Shown piece by piece: positions 19,092-29,553 of a stretch of 64,000 bases of DNA (position 1 is the stretch's first letter; every line of letters starts with the position of its first letter). A model generated the notes under the pieces. That model did no database searches and had not been told where the DNA came from. It saw nothing but the letters and a program-made list of their open reading frames with translations. The stretch spans positions 3,410,001 to 3,474,000 of the forward strand of contig OZ244919.1 in the NCBI GenBank assembly GCA_965221845.1, written 5' to 3'. The stretch comes from JAJEFO01 sp965221845. Lineage in GTDB: Bacteria > Pseudomonadota > Alphaproteobacteria > Rhodobacterales > Rhodobacteraceae. The position numbers and the translations under genes were made by a program.

Positions 19092-19703
19092 ATGGCCTAT
19101 TTCCGCTGGACCTTGCGCGTGCTCGTCGCGCTCGCCCTGGGCGGGGTCCTGCACTACAGCCTTCCGCAGCGCGACATCGTCCGGGTCGTGGACACGTATG
19201 AGGAGCGCAAGGACTTCGATGACTGGACCTCCGTGTTCTGGAACGGCCGGGCCACGACGAGCGCGACCAATCCCACGAAGGACGTCCTGTTCATCCAGAC
19301 GGTCACGGCCGACGGGAAGGCCATGGTGTACCGCAACCAGGACACCGGGTTCTGGCCGCCCTATGTCAAGTTTGACTCGGCGGACCTGCAGACCGAGGCG
19401 GCCGATGCCGTTTCGACCAGGGACGATCCCGAATGGTACGTGCTGCGGCATTACGGCTGGCGGAACGTCTGGCTCTCGATCTTCCCGAATGCGCTTCGCC
19501 TGACGCCTGCCGAAGGCCCCGTGCAGCAGCTGATCCCATGGTTCAACATCGTGTTCCTGGCGCTCCTCGCGATGCTGCTGGTCACCGTCTGGCGGCTTTG
19601 GCGCAATTTCCGCAGCCGTCGCATCGTCCCGCTGCTGCTCGACATAGGCGTGGCCGCCGACCGGCTGCGCGGCTGGCTTGGAAGGATGCTCGGGCGGGGC
19701 TGA
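19092..19703 (+). CDS. DUF1523 family membrane protein
   Basis: A 203-residue protein with an N-terminal helix (about residues 7-25), a soluble region opening with SLPQRDIVRVVDTYEERKDF, and a second helix near 155-175 followed by a basic tail. This layout and the DIVR...DVLFIQT pattern match DUF1523, which is common in Rhodobacterales and has no known function. The start follows AAGGAAACGCC. It is likely to be anchored in the inner membrane with its middle part in the periplasm. Confidence 0.8.
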   Translation: MAYFRWTLRVLVALALGGVLHYSLPQRDIVRVVDTYEERKDFDDWTSVFWNGRATTSATNPTKDVLFIQTVTADGKAMVYRNQDTGFWPPYVKFDSADLQTEAADAVSTRDDPEWYVLRHYGWRNVWLSIFPNALRLTPAEGPVQQLIPWFNIVFLALLAMLLVTVWRLWRNFRSRRIVPLLLDIGVAADRLRGWLGRMLGRG

Positions 19704-19858
19704 CCGTCTTGCGCTCCTGCGGGCTCCGGAAAACGGGGACGGCGCCGCACGACGGCACGTGGCGGCGCCCGGAGGAAGACGCCACGCCTTTCGTTCGCGA
19801 CAGGACCCATTGCCCGACCGCCCGGAGACGTCTATCTTGCAGGAGACAAGGGCAGGAC

Positions 19859-21817
19859 ATGGCGGACGATCTTCTCGCGGCGACCGTGGCGGACACCTAT
19901 GACGCAGCTTCCATCGAGGTCCTCGAGGGTCTCGAAGCCGTGCGAAAGCGTCCGGGGATGTATGTCGGCGGCACCGACGAACGCGCGCTTCACCACCTCG
20001 CCGCCGAAGTCCTTGACAATGCGATGGACGAAGCCGTTGCAGGCCATGCAAGCCGCATCGAGGTCGAGCTCCATGAAGACCACTCGGTCACGGTTCGGGA
20101 CAACGGCCGCGGCATCCCGGTCGAGCCGCACCCGAAGTTCCCCGACCGCTCCGCGCTGGAGATCATTCTCTGCGAACTGCACTCGGGCGGGAAGTTTTCG
20201 GGAAAGGCCTACGAGACTTCAGGCGGCCTCCACGGTGTCGGCATCTCGGTCGTCAACGCGCTCTCCGAGCAGCTTCGCGTCGAGGTCGTGCGGGACAGGC
20301 AGGTCCATGCGCAGCGGTTTTCGCGCGGCGTCCCGCTTTCCGGCGTTGAGAGGGTGGGCGCCGCCTCCAACCGGCGCGGCACCGCCGTCACCTTCCGTCC
20401 CGATCACGAGATATTCGGCTCGCTCAAGCTTTCGCCCGCGCGGCTCTTCAGGATGGCCCGCTCCAAGGCCTATCTCTTCAGCGGGGTCGAGATCCGCTGG
20501 AAGTGCGTGCCTGACGCGGACGGCATCCCGCCCGAAGCCGTGTTCCGCTTCCCGGGGGGGCTTTCGGACTTCCTGACTGAAAGCCTTGGCGGCGACACGA
20601 CCTATGCAGAGCGGCCCTTTGCGGGCCAGGTCGACTTCAGGGAAAAGTTCGGCGAGCCCGGCAAGGTCGAATGGGCGATCAACTGGACGGCGGCCAGGGA
20701 CGGCTTCATCCAGAGCTACTGCAACACCGTTCCGACGCCCGAAGGCGGCATGCACGAGACGGGTTTCTGGGCCGCGATCCTCAAGGGGATCCGTGCCTAC
20801 GGCGAACTGGCGGGCAACCGCAAGTCCTCGCTGATAGCACGCGAGGACCTGACGGCCGGCGGGGTGGCGCTGGTGTCGGTCTTCATCCGCGAACCGCAGT
20901 TCGTCGGGCAGACGAAGGACAGGCTCGCCACCGAAAGCGCGGCGAAAATGGTCGAGGGCGCGGTCCGCGACCATTTCGACAACTGGCTCGCCGCCGACAC
21001 CAGGTCCGCTGGGGCCATTCTCGACTTCCTGGTCCTGCGGGCCGAGGAACGGATGCGCCGGCGGCAGGAAAGGGAGACGGCACGCAAGAGCGCGACCAGG
21101 AAGCTCCGCCTTCCGGGAAAGCTGACGGACTGCACGGCCAAGTCCCGCGACGGCACGGAGCTGTTCCTCGTCGAAGGGGATTCCGCAGGCGGCTCCGCGA
21201 AGGCCGCCCGCAACCGGGAGTTCCAGGCGCTCCTGCCGCTTCGCGGCAAGATCCTGAACGTGCTCGGGGCGGCGTCGGCGAAGCTCTCGCAGAACCAGGA
21301 GGTCCGCGATCTCTGCGAAGCGCTCGGGTGCGGCATGGGCAGCCGCTTCGACGTCGACGACCTGCGCTACGACAAGGTCATCATCATGACCGACGCCGAC
21401 GTGGACGGCGCCCACATCTCCTCGCTCCTCATGACGTTCTTCTACACCCAGATGCGGCCGCTGATCGACAAGGGGCACCTCTACCTTGCATGTCCGCCGC
21501 TGTACCGGCTCTCCCAGGGAGCGCGCCGCGCCTATGTGGCGGACGATGCAGAGAAGGATCGCGTTCTCGCCCAGGGCCTGGGCGGCAAGGGCAGGATCGA
21601 CGTGCAGCGATTCAAGGGTCTGGGCGAGATGGACGCCAAGGACCTGAAGGAAACCACGATGGATCCGGAATCGCGCACGATGATCAGGGTCACGACCGAC
21701 GAGGACGTGCCCGGGGAGACCGGGGACCTGGTCGAGCGCCTGATGGGGAAGAAGCCCGAGCTGCGGTTCCGGTACATCCAGGAGAACGCGCGGTTCGTGG
21801 AAGAGCTGGACGTCTGA
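19859..21817 (+). CDS. parE: DNA topoisomerase IV subunit B
   Basis: A 652-residue type IIA topoisomerase ATPase subunit. The GHKL fold shows EGLEAVRKRPGMYVGGTDER, EVLDNAMDEAVAG (N box), VRDNGRGIPVE (G1) and GGLHGVGISVVNALS (G2/lid). The Toprim domain has LVEGDSAGGSAK near 445 and IMTDADVDGAHI near 520. The protein is shorter than GyrB (about 800) and lacks its extra domain, which marks it as ParE. It pairs with ParC, encoded elsewhere, to decatenate chromosomes. It converges with lolD across 69 bp containing a GC-rich dyad. Confidence 0.95.
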   Translation: MADDLLAATVADTYDAASIEVLEGLEAVRKRPGMYVGGTDERALHHLAAEVLDNAMDEAVAGHASRIEVELHEDHSVTVRDNGRGIPVEPHPKFPDRSALEIILCELHSGGKFSGKAYETSGGLHGVGISVVNALSEQLRVEVVRDRQVHAQRFSRGVPLSGVERVGAASNRRGTAVTFRPDHEIFGSLKLSPARLFRMARSKAYLFSGVEIRWKCVPDADGIPPEAVFRFPGGLSDFLTESLGGDTTYAERPFAGQVDFREKFGEPGKVEWAINWTAARDGFIQSYCNTVPTPEGGMHETGFWAAILKGIRAYGELAGNRKSSLIAREDLTAGGVALVSVFIREPQFVGQTKDRLATESAAKMVEGAVRDHFDNWLAADTRSAGAILDFLVLRAEERMRRRQERETARKSATRKLRLPGKLTDCTAKSRDGTELFLVEGDSAGGSAKAARNREFQALLPLRGKILNVLGAASAKLSQNQEVRDLCEALGCGMGSRFDVDDLRYDKVIIMTDADVDGAHISSLLMTFFYTQMRPLIDKGHLYLACPPLYRLSQGARRAYVADDAEKDRVLAQGLGGKGRIDVQRFKGLGEMDAKDLKETTMDPESRTMIRVTTDEDVPGETGDLVERLMGKKPELRFRYIQENARFVEELDV

Positions 21818-21886
21818 TGGCGGAAGGGGCGCGTGCGCCGCCCCGGTCCTGCCACGCAGGGCAGCCCCGGACCCGGCGAGCGGGGG

Positions 21887-22561
21887 TCAATGGAGCTTTC
21901 CGTCCTCCAGGCGCACGATCCGGTCCATGACCGACGCAAGCTCCCGGTCATGAGTCGCCACGACGGCCGCCAGGCCCGTTTCCCTTGCCAGTTCCATGAG
22001 TGCCGCGAACACGTCCTGCGACGTCGCCGGATCCAGGTTGCCCGTGGGCTCGTCGGCCAGGAGCACCCTCGGGCCGTTTGCCACGGCGCGGCAGAACGCG
22101 ACCCGCTGCTGCTCGCCGCCTGACAGCGCGGCAGGCCGGTGCCTGGCGCGCTCGCCGAGGCCCACGCGCGTGAGCAGCCCCTCTGCGCGCGCCCTCGCGT
22201 CAGGCGCGGGCACCGCGTTCGCCAGCTGCGGCAGCATGACGTTCTCCAGGGCCGAGAATTCTGGCAGGAGATGGTGGAACTGGTAGACGAAGCCGATGTC
22301 CTGCCGCCGCGCGGCCGTGCGCGCGGCGTCCCCGGCCCGCGTCATGTCGACGCCGTCCACCGCAACGGTTCCGGCGTCGCAGGAATCGAGAAGCCCGGCG
22401 ACGTGAAGCAGCGTGGACTTGCCTGCGCCGGATGGCGCCACGAGGGCCACGACCTCGCCTGCCGCAAGGGACAGGTCGGTGCCGTCGAGCACGGTCAGCG
22501 CATTGGGCCCGCCCGGGTTGTACGTCTTGCTTACGCCCTTCAGGGCCAGCGCGTCACTCAT
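21887..22561 (-). CDS. lolD: Lipoprotein-releasing system ATPase LolD
   Basis: A 224-residue ABC ATPase with APSGAGKST (Walker A), LSGGEQQRVAFCRAVAN and VLLADEPTGNLD. It starts inside the end of the permease gene, overlapping by 8 bp, so the two are coupled. With the LolC/E permease it extracts lipoproteins from the inner membrane for delivery to LolA. Only one permease gene is present, the normal situation in alphaproteobacteria. Confidence 0.93.
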   Translation of the reverse strand: MSDALALKGVSKTYNPGGPNALTVLDGTDLSLAAGEVVALVAPSGAGKSTLLHVAGLLDSCDAGTVAVDGVDMTRAGDAARTAARRQDIGFVYQFHHLLPEFSALENVMLPQLANAVPAPDARARAEGLLTRVGLGERARHRPAALSGGEQQRVAFCRAVANGPRVLLADEPTGNLDPATSQDVFAALMELARETGLAAVVATHDRELASVMDRIVRLEDGKLH

Positions 22562-23837
22562 TGCGGAGAGCCTCGACCGGGTTCATCCGCGCGGCGCGCC
22601 GGGCTGGAAAGAGCGTGATGCCCCAGGACAGCGTCAGCGAAAGCCCGACGGCGGCAAGAACGTCGCCCGGCTCGAGCTTCGCCGGCAGGCGGTAGATCCC
22701 GCGCACCGATGCCTCCCAGACCTCGCCGCCCGTCACCCCGTTCACGAACGCAAGGATCGGGTCGAAATAGATCGCGAACAGGCAGCCGAGAACGACCCCG
22801 AGGAGCGTCCCGAGCGTGCCGATGAGCGCGCCGGTCAGGAAGAACACCCTCATGACGGCGCCCTGGGTCAGCCCGATGGTCCGAAGGATGCCTATGTCCC
22901 GGCCCTTGTTCTTGACGAGCATGACCAGCCCGCTGATGATGTTCATCGACGCGATGAGCACGAGCACGCTCATCAGCACGAACATCACGGTGTCCTCGAC
23001 CTCGAGCGCCCTCAGGAAGCCGCCCGCGGAGTCCTTCCATGTCCAGACCCGGGCGCGCTCGCCACCGGCCTCCAGGAGCGCGCGCGCGACGGCGTCCATG
23101 GACTCCGGCTCGACGACGCTCACCTCGATTTCGTCCGCCACGCCCTCGCGGTTGAAGTACGACTGGGCCTCCGCGAACGGCATGTAGGCGCGCGTGCGGT
23201 CGATGTCGTAGCGTCCCGAGCCGAAGACGTAGACGACTTCGTACTCGTTCACGCGGGGGCTTGTGCCAAACGGTCCCTTCACTCCCTCGGGATTGATGAG
23301 GCGAACGACATCTCCGACGCTCACGCCGAGCCATCGCGCGGCCTCCCGTCCGATCGCGATGCCCCGTTCGAAGTCCCTGATCGCGCCGCGGGCAGCATCC
23401 GGATCGGCGATGCGCGGGATCCGCTCCAGATCCTGCCCGGCGATGCCGAAGACGTCCATGCCGCTGGTCTTGCCGCGGTGCACCGCCATCACCTGGCCCC
23501 TGATCAGCGGCGCGACGCGGGTGACCCCCTCGACCGCGGCGAGCCGCACCGCCCAGTCCTCATAGTCCGGTATCACGTCCGTGACGTTGCCGCGTTCGGT
23601 CACGTGGCTTTCGGAATAGACGGTGACGTGGGCGTTCGCGCCGAGAATCGTCGAGACGAATTCGTCGCGGAAGCCGGAGCGCACGGCAAGGGTGATGATC
23701 AGCGCCGCGACCGCCAGCGCGATCCCTACCAGGCTGATCCAGGTCATGGCGCTGACGCCGCCCTCGGCGCGCCTCGCGCGCAGGTACCGCCAGGCGATCA
23801 GGAATTCGTGGGCTGCGAACGGTGCTGGGGTTGCCAT
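22554..23837 (-). CDS. Lipoprotein-releasing permease LolC/LolE
   Basis: A 427-residue permease. I use the ATG at 23837 because GGAG lies five bases before it; a GTG at 23858 would add seven residues. The N-terminal EFLIAWRYLRARRAEG and the first helix (about 25-50, SLVGIALAVAALIITLAV) are LolC/E hallmarks. A periplasmic domain spans about 50-265, then helices at 270-300, 318-350 and 375-405, ending NPVEALRNE. The ATPase lolD overlaps its 3' end. A single LolCE-type protein is thought to act as a homodimer. Confidence 0.93.
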   Translation of the reverse strand: MATPAPFAAHEFLIAWRYLRARRAEGGVSAMTWISLVGIALAVAALIITLAVRSGFRDEFVSTILGANAHVTVYSESHVTERGNVTDVIPDYEDWAVRLAAVEGVTRVAPLIRGQVMAVHRGKTSGMDVFGIAGQDLERIPRIADPDAARGAIRDFERGIAIGREAARWLGVSVGDVVRLINPEGVKGPFGTSPRVNEYEVVYVFGSGRYDIDRTRAYMPFAEAQSYFNREGVADEIEVSVVEPESMDAVARALLEAGGERARVWTWKDSAGGFLRALEVEDTVMFVLMSVLVLIASMNIISGLVMLVKNKGRDIGILRTIGLTQGAVMRVFFLTGALIGTLGTLLGVVLGCLFAIYFDPILAFVNGVTGGEVWEASVRGIYRLPAKLEPGDVLAAVGLSLTLSWGITLFPARRAARMNPVEALRNE

Positions 23838-24133
23838 GTCTGCTCCGGTTTGCGCCACTCAATGATCGGGCGGGGACGCGAGGTCAACGCGTTTCGCGCG
23901 TGCGCCTCGGTGGGCCGTGCGGGCCGGTGGGCGCGGCGCGCGCGAAGCCTCCGCCGTTCCGAGCCGCATCGCGGCCCCTTGCAAGGCCGGTCTCTATGCT
24001 GCCGCCTTCAAGCGGCCCCGCCGCCCGCTCGCGCCGGAAGGCCGTTCCAGGCCAAGGGCCTGCAGGCGCGGAAACGGCCCCGCTGCCCGGGCACGCATGC
24101 GATTGCCGTCCCGCCCGGCGCGGGCCCGGAAGT

Positions 24134-25711
24134 TCATCCGGCGGCTCTGGGCGCGAATCCCTTCCCGATCTGGTCGGACGGCGCCACGGGGTAATCGCCC
24201 GAAAAGCAGGCGTCGCAGTACTGGGGCGTCCGCGGGTTCCGTCCCTCCGGCTCGCCCACCGCGCGATAGAGCCCGTCGATCGAGATGAACTTCAGTGACG
24301 TGACGCCCAGGTGACGGCACATCTCCGGCTCGCCCATGGTCGCGGCGAGGAGGCTTTCCCGGTCGGGCGTGTCGACGCCGTAGAAGCAGGGCCAGGCCGT
24401 CGGCGGCGAGGCGATCCGGAAATGGATCTCCGTCGCGCCGGCGTCCAGGACCATTTCCTTGATCTTGAGCGAGGTCGTGCCGCGCACGACGCTGTCGTCG
24501 ACCAGCACGACCCGCTTTCCGGCGACGAGGGCGCGGTTGACGTTGAGCTTGAGGCGCACCCCCATGTTCCGGATCTGCTCGGTCGGCTCGATGAAGGTCC
24601 GGCCCATGTACTGGTTCCGGATGATCCCCATGGCGTAGGGGATGCCGCTTTCCCGGCTGTAGCCGATCGCGGCGGGCGTCCCGCTGTCCGGCACGGGGCA
24701 GACGAGGTCGGCGTCGACCGGCGCCTCCTTGGCGAGCTCCTCGCCGATCGCGGATCGGGTCTCGTAGACCGAGCGTCCGTTCAGCTGGCTGTCCGGGCGC
24801 GAGAAGTACACGTGCTCGAAGATGCAGAAGCGCGGCTCGCGCCGCTCGAACGGCATGTGGCTGACGACGTCCTCTCCCTCGATGACGACCATCTCGCCGG
24901 GGGCCACCTCGCGCACGAGCTTCGCGCCGATGATGTCCAGGGCGCAGGATTCGGAAGCGAGCGCCCAGCCCTCGCCGCCGACGCGGCCCAGCACCAGGGG
25001 GCGGACGCCCAGGGGGTCGCGGACGCCGATCAGCTTGGTGCGGGTCATGGCAACGACCGAAAACGCGCCTTCGACCCGCCGGAGCGCATCCTTCATCCGC
25101 TCGGGCACCGACCTTTGCAGCGACCGGGCCATCAGGTGCATGATGCATTCGCTGTCGGAGCCGGACTGGAATATCGAGCCGCGCTCGACGAGCTCGCGGC
25201 GCAGCGCTTCCGCGTTCGTGATGTTGCCGTTGTGCGCGATTGCCGCGCCGCCCATCGAGAACTCGCCGAGGAACGGCTGCACGTCCCTGATTTCGGCGGG
25301 GGCCTTGGCGCCTGCGGTCGAATAGCGCACATGGCCGATCGCCAGCTCTCCGCGAAGCGTGTCCATCACGGACCGGCTGGTGAACGTGTCACGCACCAGG
25401 CCCAGGCGGCGTGCGGAATGGAAGCCTTCCCCGGGCTCGTGGGAGACGATCCCGGCGGCCTCCTGCCCGCGGTGCTGCAGAGCGTGCAGCCCGAGCGCCA
25501 CGAAGCTTGCCGCGTGAGCCGCGCCCATGAGGCCGAACACGCCGCACTCCTCGCGAAACTTGTCGGCGCGGAACGGATCGGCCGTCCGTGCGCGAGGCGG
25601 CGCGGGTCCGGGCGTGCCCGTCCCGATGTCGCCGGCGCGCCCCTCTCGACCCCCCGGAGGGACGCCGCGGGCCGGAAGCGGACGCCGGCTCTTCGGGCGG
25701 GACCGCCTCAT
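24134..25711 (-). CDS. purF: Amidophosphoribosyltransferase with N-terminal extension
   Basis: Catalyses the first step of purine synthesis, PRPP plus glutamine to phosphoribosylamine. The glutaminase domain starts at EECGVFG, whose cysteine becomes the N-terminal nucleophile after propeptide removal, and continues with HALQHRGQEAAGI and HVRYSTAGA. The transferase domain has the PRPP loop VVLVDDSVVRGTTS and the YMGRTF block. The only usable start is the ATG at 25711, overlapping the cvpA stop by 4 bp. This gives an unusually long, Arg/Pro/Gly-rich propeptide of about 55 residues before the cysteine. No start codon lies between the two. cvpA-purF is a classical pair. Confidence 0.94.
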   Translation of the reverse strand: MRRSRPKSRRPLPARGVPPGGREGRAGDIGTGTPGPAPPRARTADPFRADKFREECGVFGLMGAAHAASFVALGLHALQHRGQEAAGIVSHEPGEGFHSARRLGLVRDTFTSRSVMDTLRGELAIGHVRYSTAGAKAPAEIRDVQPFLGEFSMGGAAIAHNGNITNAEALRRELVERGSIFQSGSDSECIMHLMARSLQRSVPERMKDALRRVEGAFSVVAMTRTKLIGVRDPLGVRPLVLGRVGGEGWALASESCALDIIGAKLVREVAPGEMVVIEGEDVVSHMPFERREPRFCIFEHVYFSRPDSQLNGRSVYETRSAIGEELAKEAPVDADLVCPVPDSGTPAAIGYSRESGIPYAMGIIRNQYMGRTFIEPTEQIRNMGVRLKLNVNRALVAGKRVVLVDDSVVRGTTSLKIKEMVLDAGATEIHFRIASPPTAWPCFYGVDTPDRESLLAATMGEPEMCRHLGVTSLKFISIDGLYRAVGEPEGRNPRTPQYCDACFSGDYPVAPSDQIGKGFAPRAAG

Positions 25712-26277
25712 GCGCCGCCGCCCGGAGCCGGGCAGTTCTCGATCAGGCGGTCGTATCTCTGCACGATCCAGCTCATCGCGTTGACGGACACCTGCCTGTC
25801 CATCGCGTCGACGGCCTCGGCGAGGACCGCTGCCGAGCGGCTCTGATCCACGGCGGGGACCGGCTCCGACACGACGACCCGCTGATAGACGACAAGGGCG
25901 ACGACAACCAGGATCGCGCCGCGCAGGACGCCGAACAGGAAGCCGACGCCCCGGTCCACGCCTCCGGCCGCCGAACTCCGGACCGCGCCCGCGAACAGGG
26001 GCGACAGGATCGACGTGACGATCAGGGACGCCGCAAAGACGGCTGCAAAGGCGAAGATCAGGGCGAGTTCGCAGGAATTGCCGAGCACGCTGCGGACGAC
26101 GGGGACTTCCTTCACCAGCGGCTCGACGACGGGCGCGAAGATGTACGCCAGGACCGCGGCGAGGATCCAGCCGAAGACCGACAGCGTCTCGCGAACGAAG
26201 CCCCGGTAGTAGGCGAGGACCGCGGAGACGAGGACAACGAGCGCAACGACGCCGTCGATGATCGTGAAGCCGTTCAT
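25708..26277 (-). CDS. cvpA: CvpA family inner-membrane protein
   Basis: A 189-residue protein with four hydrophobic segments (about 5-22, 28-50, 65-95 and 105-130) and the family start ...IDGVVALVVLVSAVLAYYRG plus GFVRETLSVFGWILAAVLAY. It overlaps purF, as in many bacteria. CvpA was named for colicin V export; in general it is tied to envelope homeostasis, and its biochemical role is unclear. Confidence 0.88.
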   Translation of the reverse strand: MNGFTIIDGVVALVVLVSAVLAYYRGFVRETLSVFGWILAAVLAYIFAPVVEPLVKEVPVVRSVLGNSCELALIFAFAAVFAASLIVTSILSPLFAGAVRSSAAGGVDRGVGFLFGVLRGAILVVVALVVYQRVVVSEPVPAVDQSRSAAVLAEAVDAMDRQVSVNAMSWIVQRYDRLIENCPAPGGGA

Positions 26278-26307
26278 GCCCTTGTCCCGTCGCTCCCTCG
26301 CGGTTCC

Positions 26308-27672
<1,365 letters not shown>

Positions 27673-28021
27673 GGCGCCTTCTTGCCCGTGCGGGCGTGGC
27701 GAGACAAGCAGGTATCGGGCAGGGGCGCAGGGCCGTCGCGCCTGGAGATCTCCGCCTGCCTTCCGCCCGGCTCCTCGCCGGAAGGCGCCGGCCCGGGCGT
27801 GCGGAGGCCGTGGCGCGCGGCCCCGCTTCCGGCGGAACGGGAAGCGGATGCGGCATGGCAGGTGCCGCGGGGCATGCAGGCCTGAAGCGGCGTCGCGGAT
27901 GCCGGAAGTCCGGGCTGCGCACGAGGCGCCCGGGCGCCCGCCGGCCGGGGAGGCGCGCCAACGCCACGTCCGCGCCCGGGGCTCTGGCGACGGACCCCGG
28001 CCCGACGCGGCGGCAAGGGCC
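27673..28021. other. 349-bp gap between mlaF and radA
   Basis: No gene with supporting signals on either strand; very GC-rich. It presumably holds the radA promoter and the 3' end of the mla-alr transcript. I see no convincing promoter hexamers or terminator. Confidence 0.4.
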
Positions 28022-28783
28022 TCAGCGAACCGTCTCGATCGGCCCCTCGGCGCTGCCGGATATGAACTGCGCGACGCAAGGGTCGCCGCTGCCGTCCATC
28101 TCGCCGGCCGGTCCGGTCCACTGGATCATGCCGCCATGGAGCATCGCGACTTCGTCCGCGATGGCCCGGACGCTCGACATGTCGTGGGTGATGGTCATGG
28201 CTGTCGAGCCCATCTCGCTCGTGATGCCGCGGATGAGCTCGTTGATGACGCCCGCCATGATCGGGTCCAGCCCGGCCGTCGGCTCGTCGAAGAAGATGAT
28301 CTCGGGCTCGGTGGCGATGGCGCGGGCAAGGCCCACGCGCTTCTGCATGCCCCCCGAAAGCTCCGCGGGAAGCAGGTCCGCGACGTCGGGCGACAGCCCG
28401 ACCCGGCGGAGCTTCTCGATCGCGGCCTCTCGCGCTTCCGTCCGCGGCCTCCTGAGAGAGCCGCGCAGCAGCCGGAACGCCACGTTCTGCCACACCGTCA
28501 GGGAATCGAAGAGCGCGCCGCCCTGGAAGAGCATTCCGAACCTGGCGAGGAACGCGTCCCGTTCGGGCGTGCCCTGCCTGAGATCGGTGACGTCCTTCCC
28601 GTCCACGGCGATCGCGCCTCTGTCCGGCTGGACGAGTCCGAGCACGCATTTCAGGAGCACCGACTTGCCCGTGCCGGACCCCCCGATGATCACCATGTTG
28701 CTGCCCTTGCGCACGGTCAGGCTGACGCCGGTCAGGACCACGTTCGCGCCAAAGGCCTTGTGCACTTCGGAGATCTCGATCAT
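28022..28783 (-). CDS. MlaF-like ATPase of a phospholipid ABC transporter
   Basis: A 253-residue ABC subunit. The ATG at 28783 overlaps the stop of the mlaE-like gene (ATGA). It has Walker A GGSGTGKSVLLK, signature LSGGMQKRVGLARA, Walker B IIFFDEPTAGLDP, and the LFQGGALFDSLTVWQNVAF block that marks the MlaF/Ttg2A group. With the MlaE-like permease it moves phospholipid between the inner and outer membranes, or other hydrophobic compounds in Ttg2-type systems. The MlaD substrate-binding partner is not adjacent. Confidence 0.92.
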   Translation of the reverse strand: MIEISEVHKAFGANVVLTGVSLTVRKGSNMVIIGGSGTGKSVLLKCVLGLVQPDRGAIAVDGKDVTDLRQGTPERDAFLARFGMLFQGGALFDSLTVWQNVAFRLLRGSLRRPRTEAREAAIEKLRRVGLSPDVADLLPAELSGGMQKRVGLARAIATEPEIIFFDEPTAGLDPIMAGVINELIRGITSEMGSTAMTITHDMSSVRAIADEVAMLHGGMIQWTGPAGEMDGSGDPCVAQFISGSAEGPIETVR

Positions 28784-29553
28784 GTCGAGAAGAACAGTTC
28801 GGTGAGCGCGAAGTTGGCCGCCAGGATCAGCACGCTCGCGGCGACGACCGCGCCCTTGGTCGCCCGGCCGACGCCTTGCGCGCCGCGGCCGGACCGCATG
28901 CCGAAATGGCAGCCCATCAGGGCGGCGATGAAGCCGAAGACGGCCGCCTTGGCGAGCGACGAGACGATGTCCAGCGGCTCGAGGAAGCCTATCGTGTTTC
29001 TCAGGTACGTTCCGGCGTTGAAGCCCAGCCGCTCGACGCCCACGACATAGCCGCCCATGATCCCGATGATGTCGCCGACGCCGACGAGGAACGGCATGAC
29101 GATCGTCGCGGCAAGGACGCGAGGCAGCGTCAGGTACTTGGCCGGGCTGGTGGAGAGGGTGATCAGGGCGTCGATCTGCTCCGTGACCTTCATCGTGGCG
29201 ATCTCGGCCGCTATCGAGGACGTGACGCGGGCGGCGATCATCAGGCCGACGAGGACCGGCCCCAGCTCGCGCACCATGCCGATGGCGACGATCTGGGGCA
29301 CGACGGCCTCGGCCGAGAAGCGCGCCCCGCCGGCATAGATCTGAAGCGCCAGCGCCCCGCCGGTGAAGATGGTGGTCAGTCCGACCACCGGAAGCGAGAA
29401 GTAGCCGATCTGCACCAGCGCCTGCGCGAACTCGCGAGGGTAGTAGGGCGGGCGCCCCAGGTGGCTGACGGCATCCGCGGCGAACAGCGTGACCCGCCCG
29501 ATGGCGGCGAGCATGGCGAGCGCTGTCCGCCCGATGGCCGCAATGGCGTTCAT
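28780..29553 (-). CDS. MlaE-like permease
   Basis: A 257-residue MlaE/YrbE-type permease. Family features are SLPVVGLTTIFTGGALALQ, VVPQIVAIGMVRELGPVL, MIAARVTSSIAAEIATMK and VLAATIVMPFLVGVGDIIG. Five or six membrane helices are predicted. It sits between alr upstream (4-bp overlap) and the MlaF-like gene downstream (4-bp overlap), so alr-mlaE-mlaF is one coupled unit. No MlaD, MlaC or MlaB gene follows. Confidence 0.92.
   Translation of the reverse strand: MNAIAAIGRTALAMLAAIGRVTLFAADAVSHLGRPPYYPREFAQALVQIGYFSLPVVGLTTIFTGGALALQIYAGGARFSAEAVVPQIVAIGMVRELGPVLVGLMIAARVTSSIAAEIATMKVTEQIDALITLSTSPAKYLTLPRVLAATIVMPFLVGVGDIIGIMGGYVVGVERLGFNAGTYLRNTIGFLEPLDIVSSLAKAAVFGFIAALMGCHFGMRSGRGAQGVGRATKGAVVAASVLILAANFALTELFFST

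Noticed and set aside
21818..21886. Intrinsic terminator between parE and lolD
   Set aside because: A GC-rich dyad is present but there is no following T run, so I cannot support a terminator call.
22413..25846. Long plus-strand frames opposite lolDC, purF and cvpA
   Set aside because: All are antisense to well-supported genes and have no recognisable domains.
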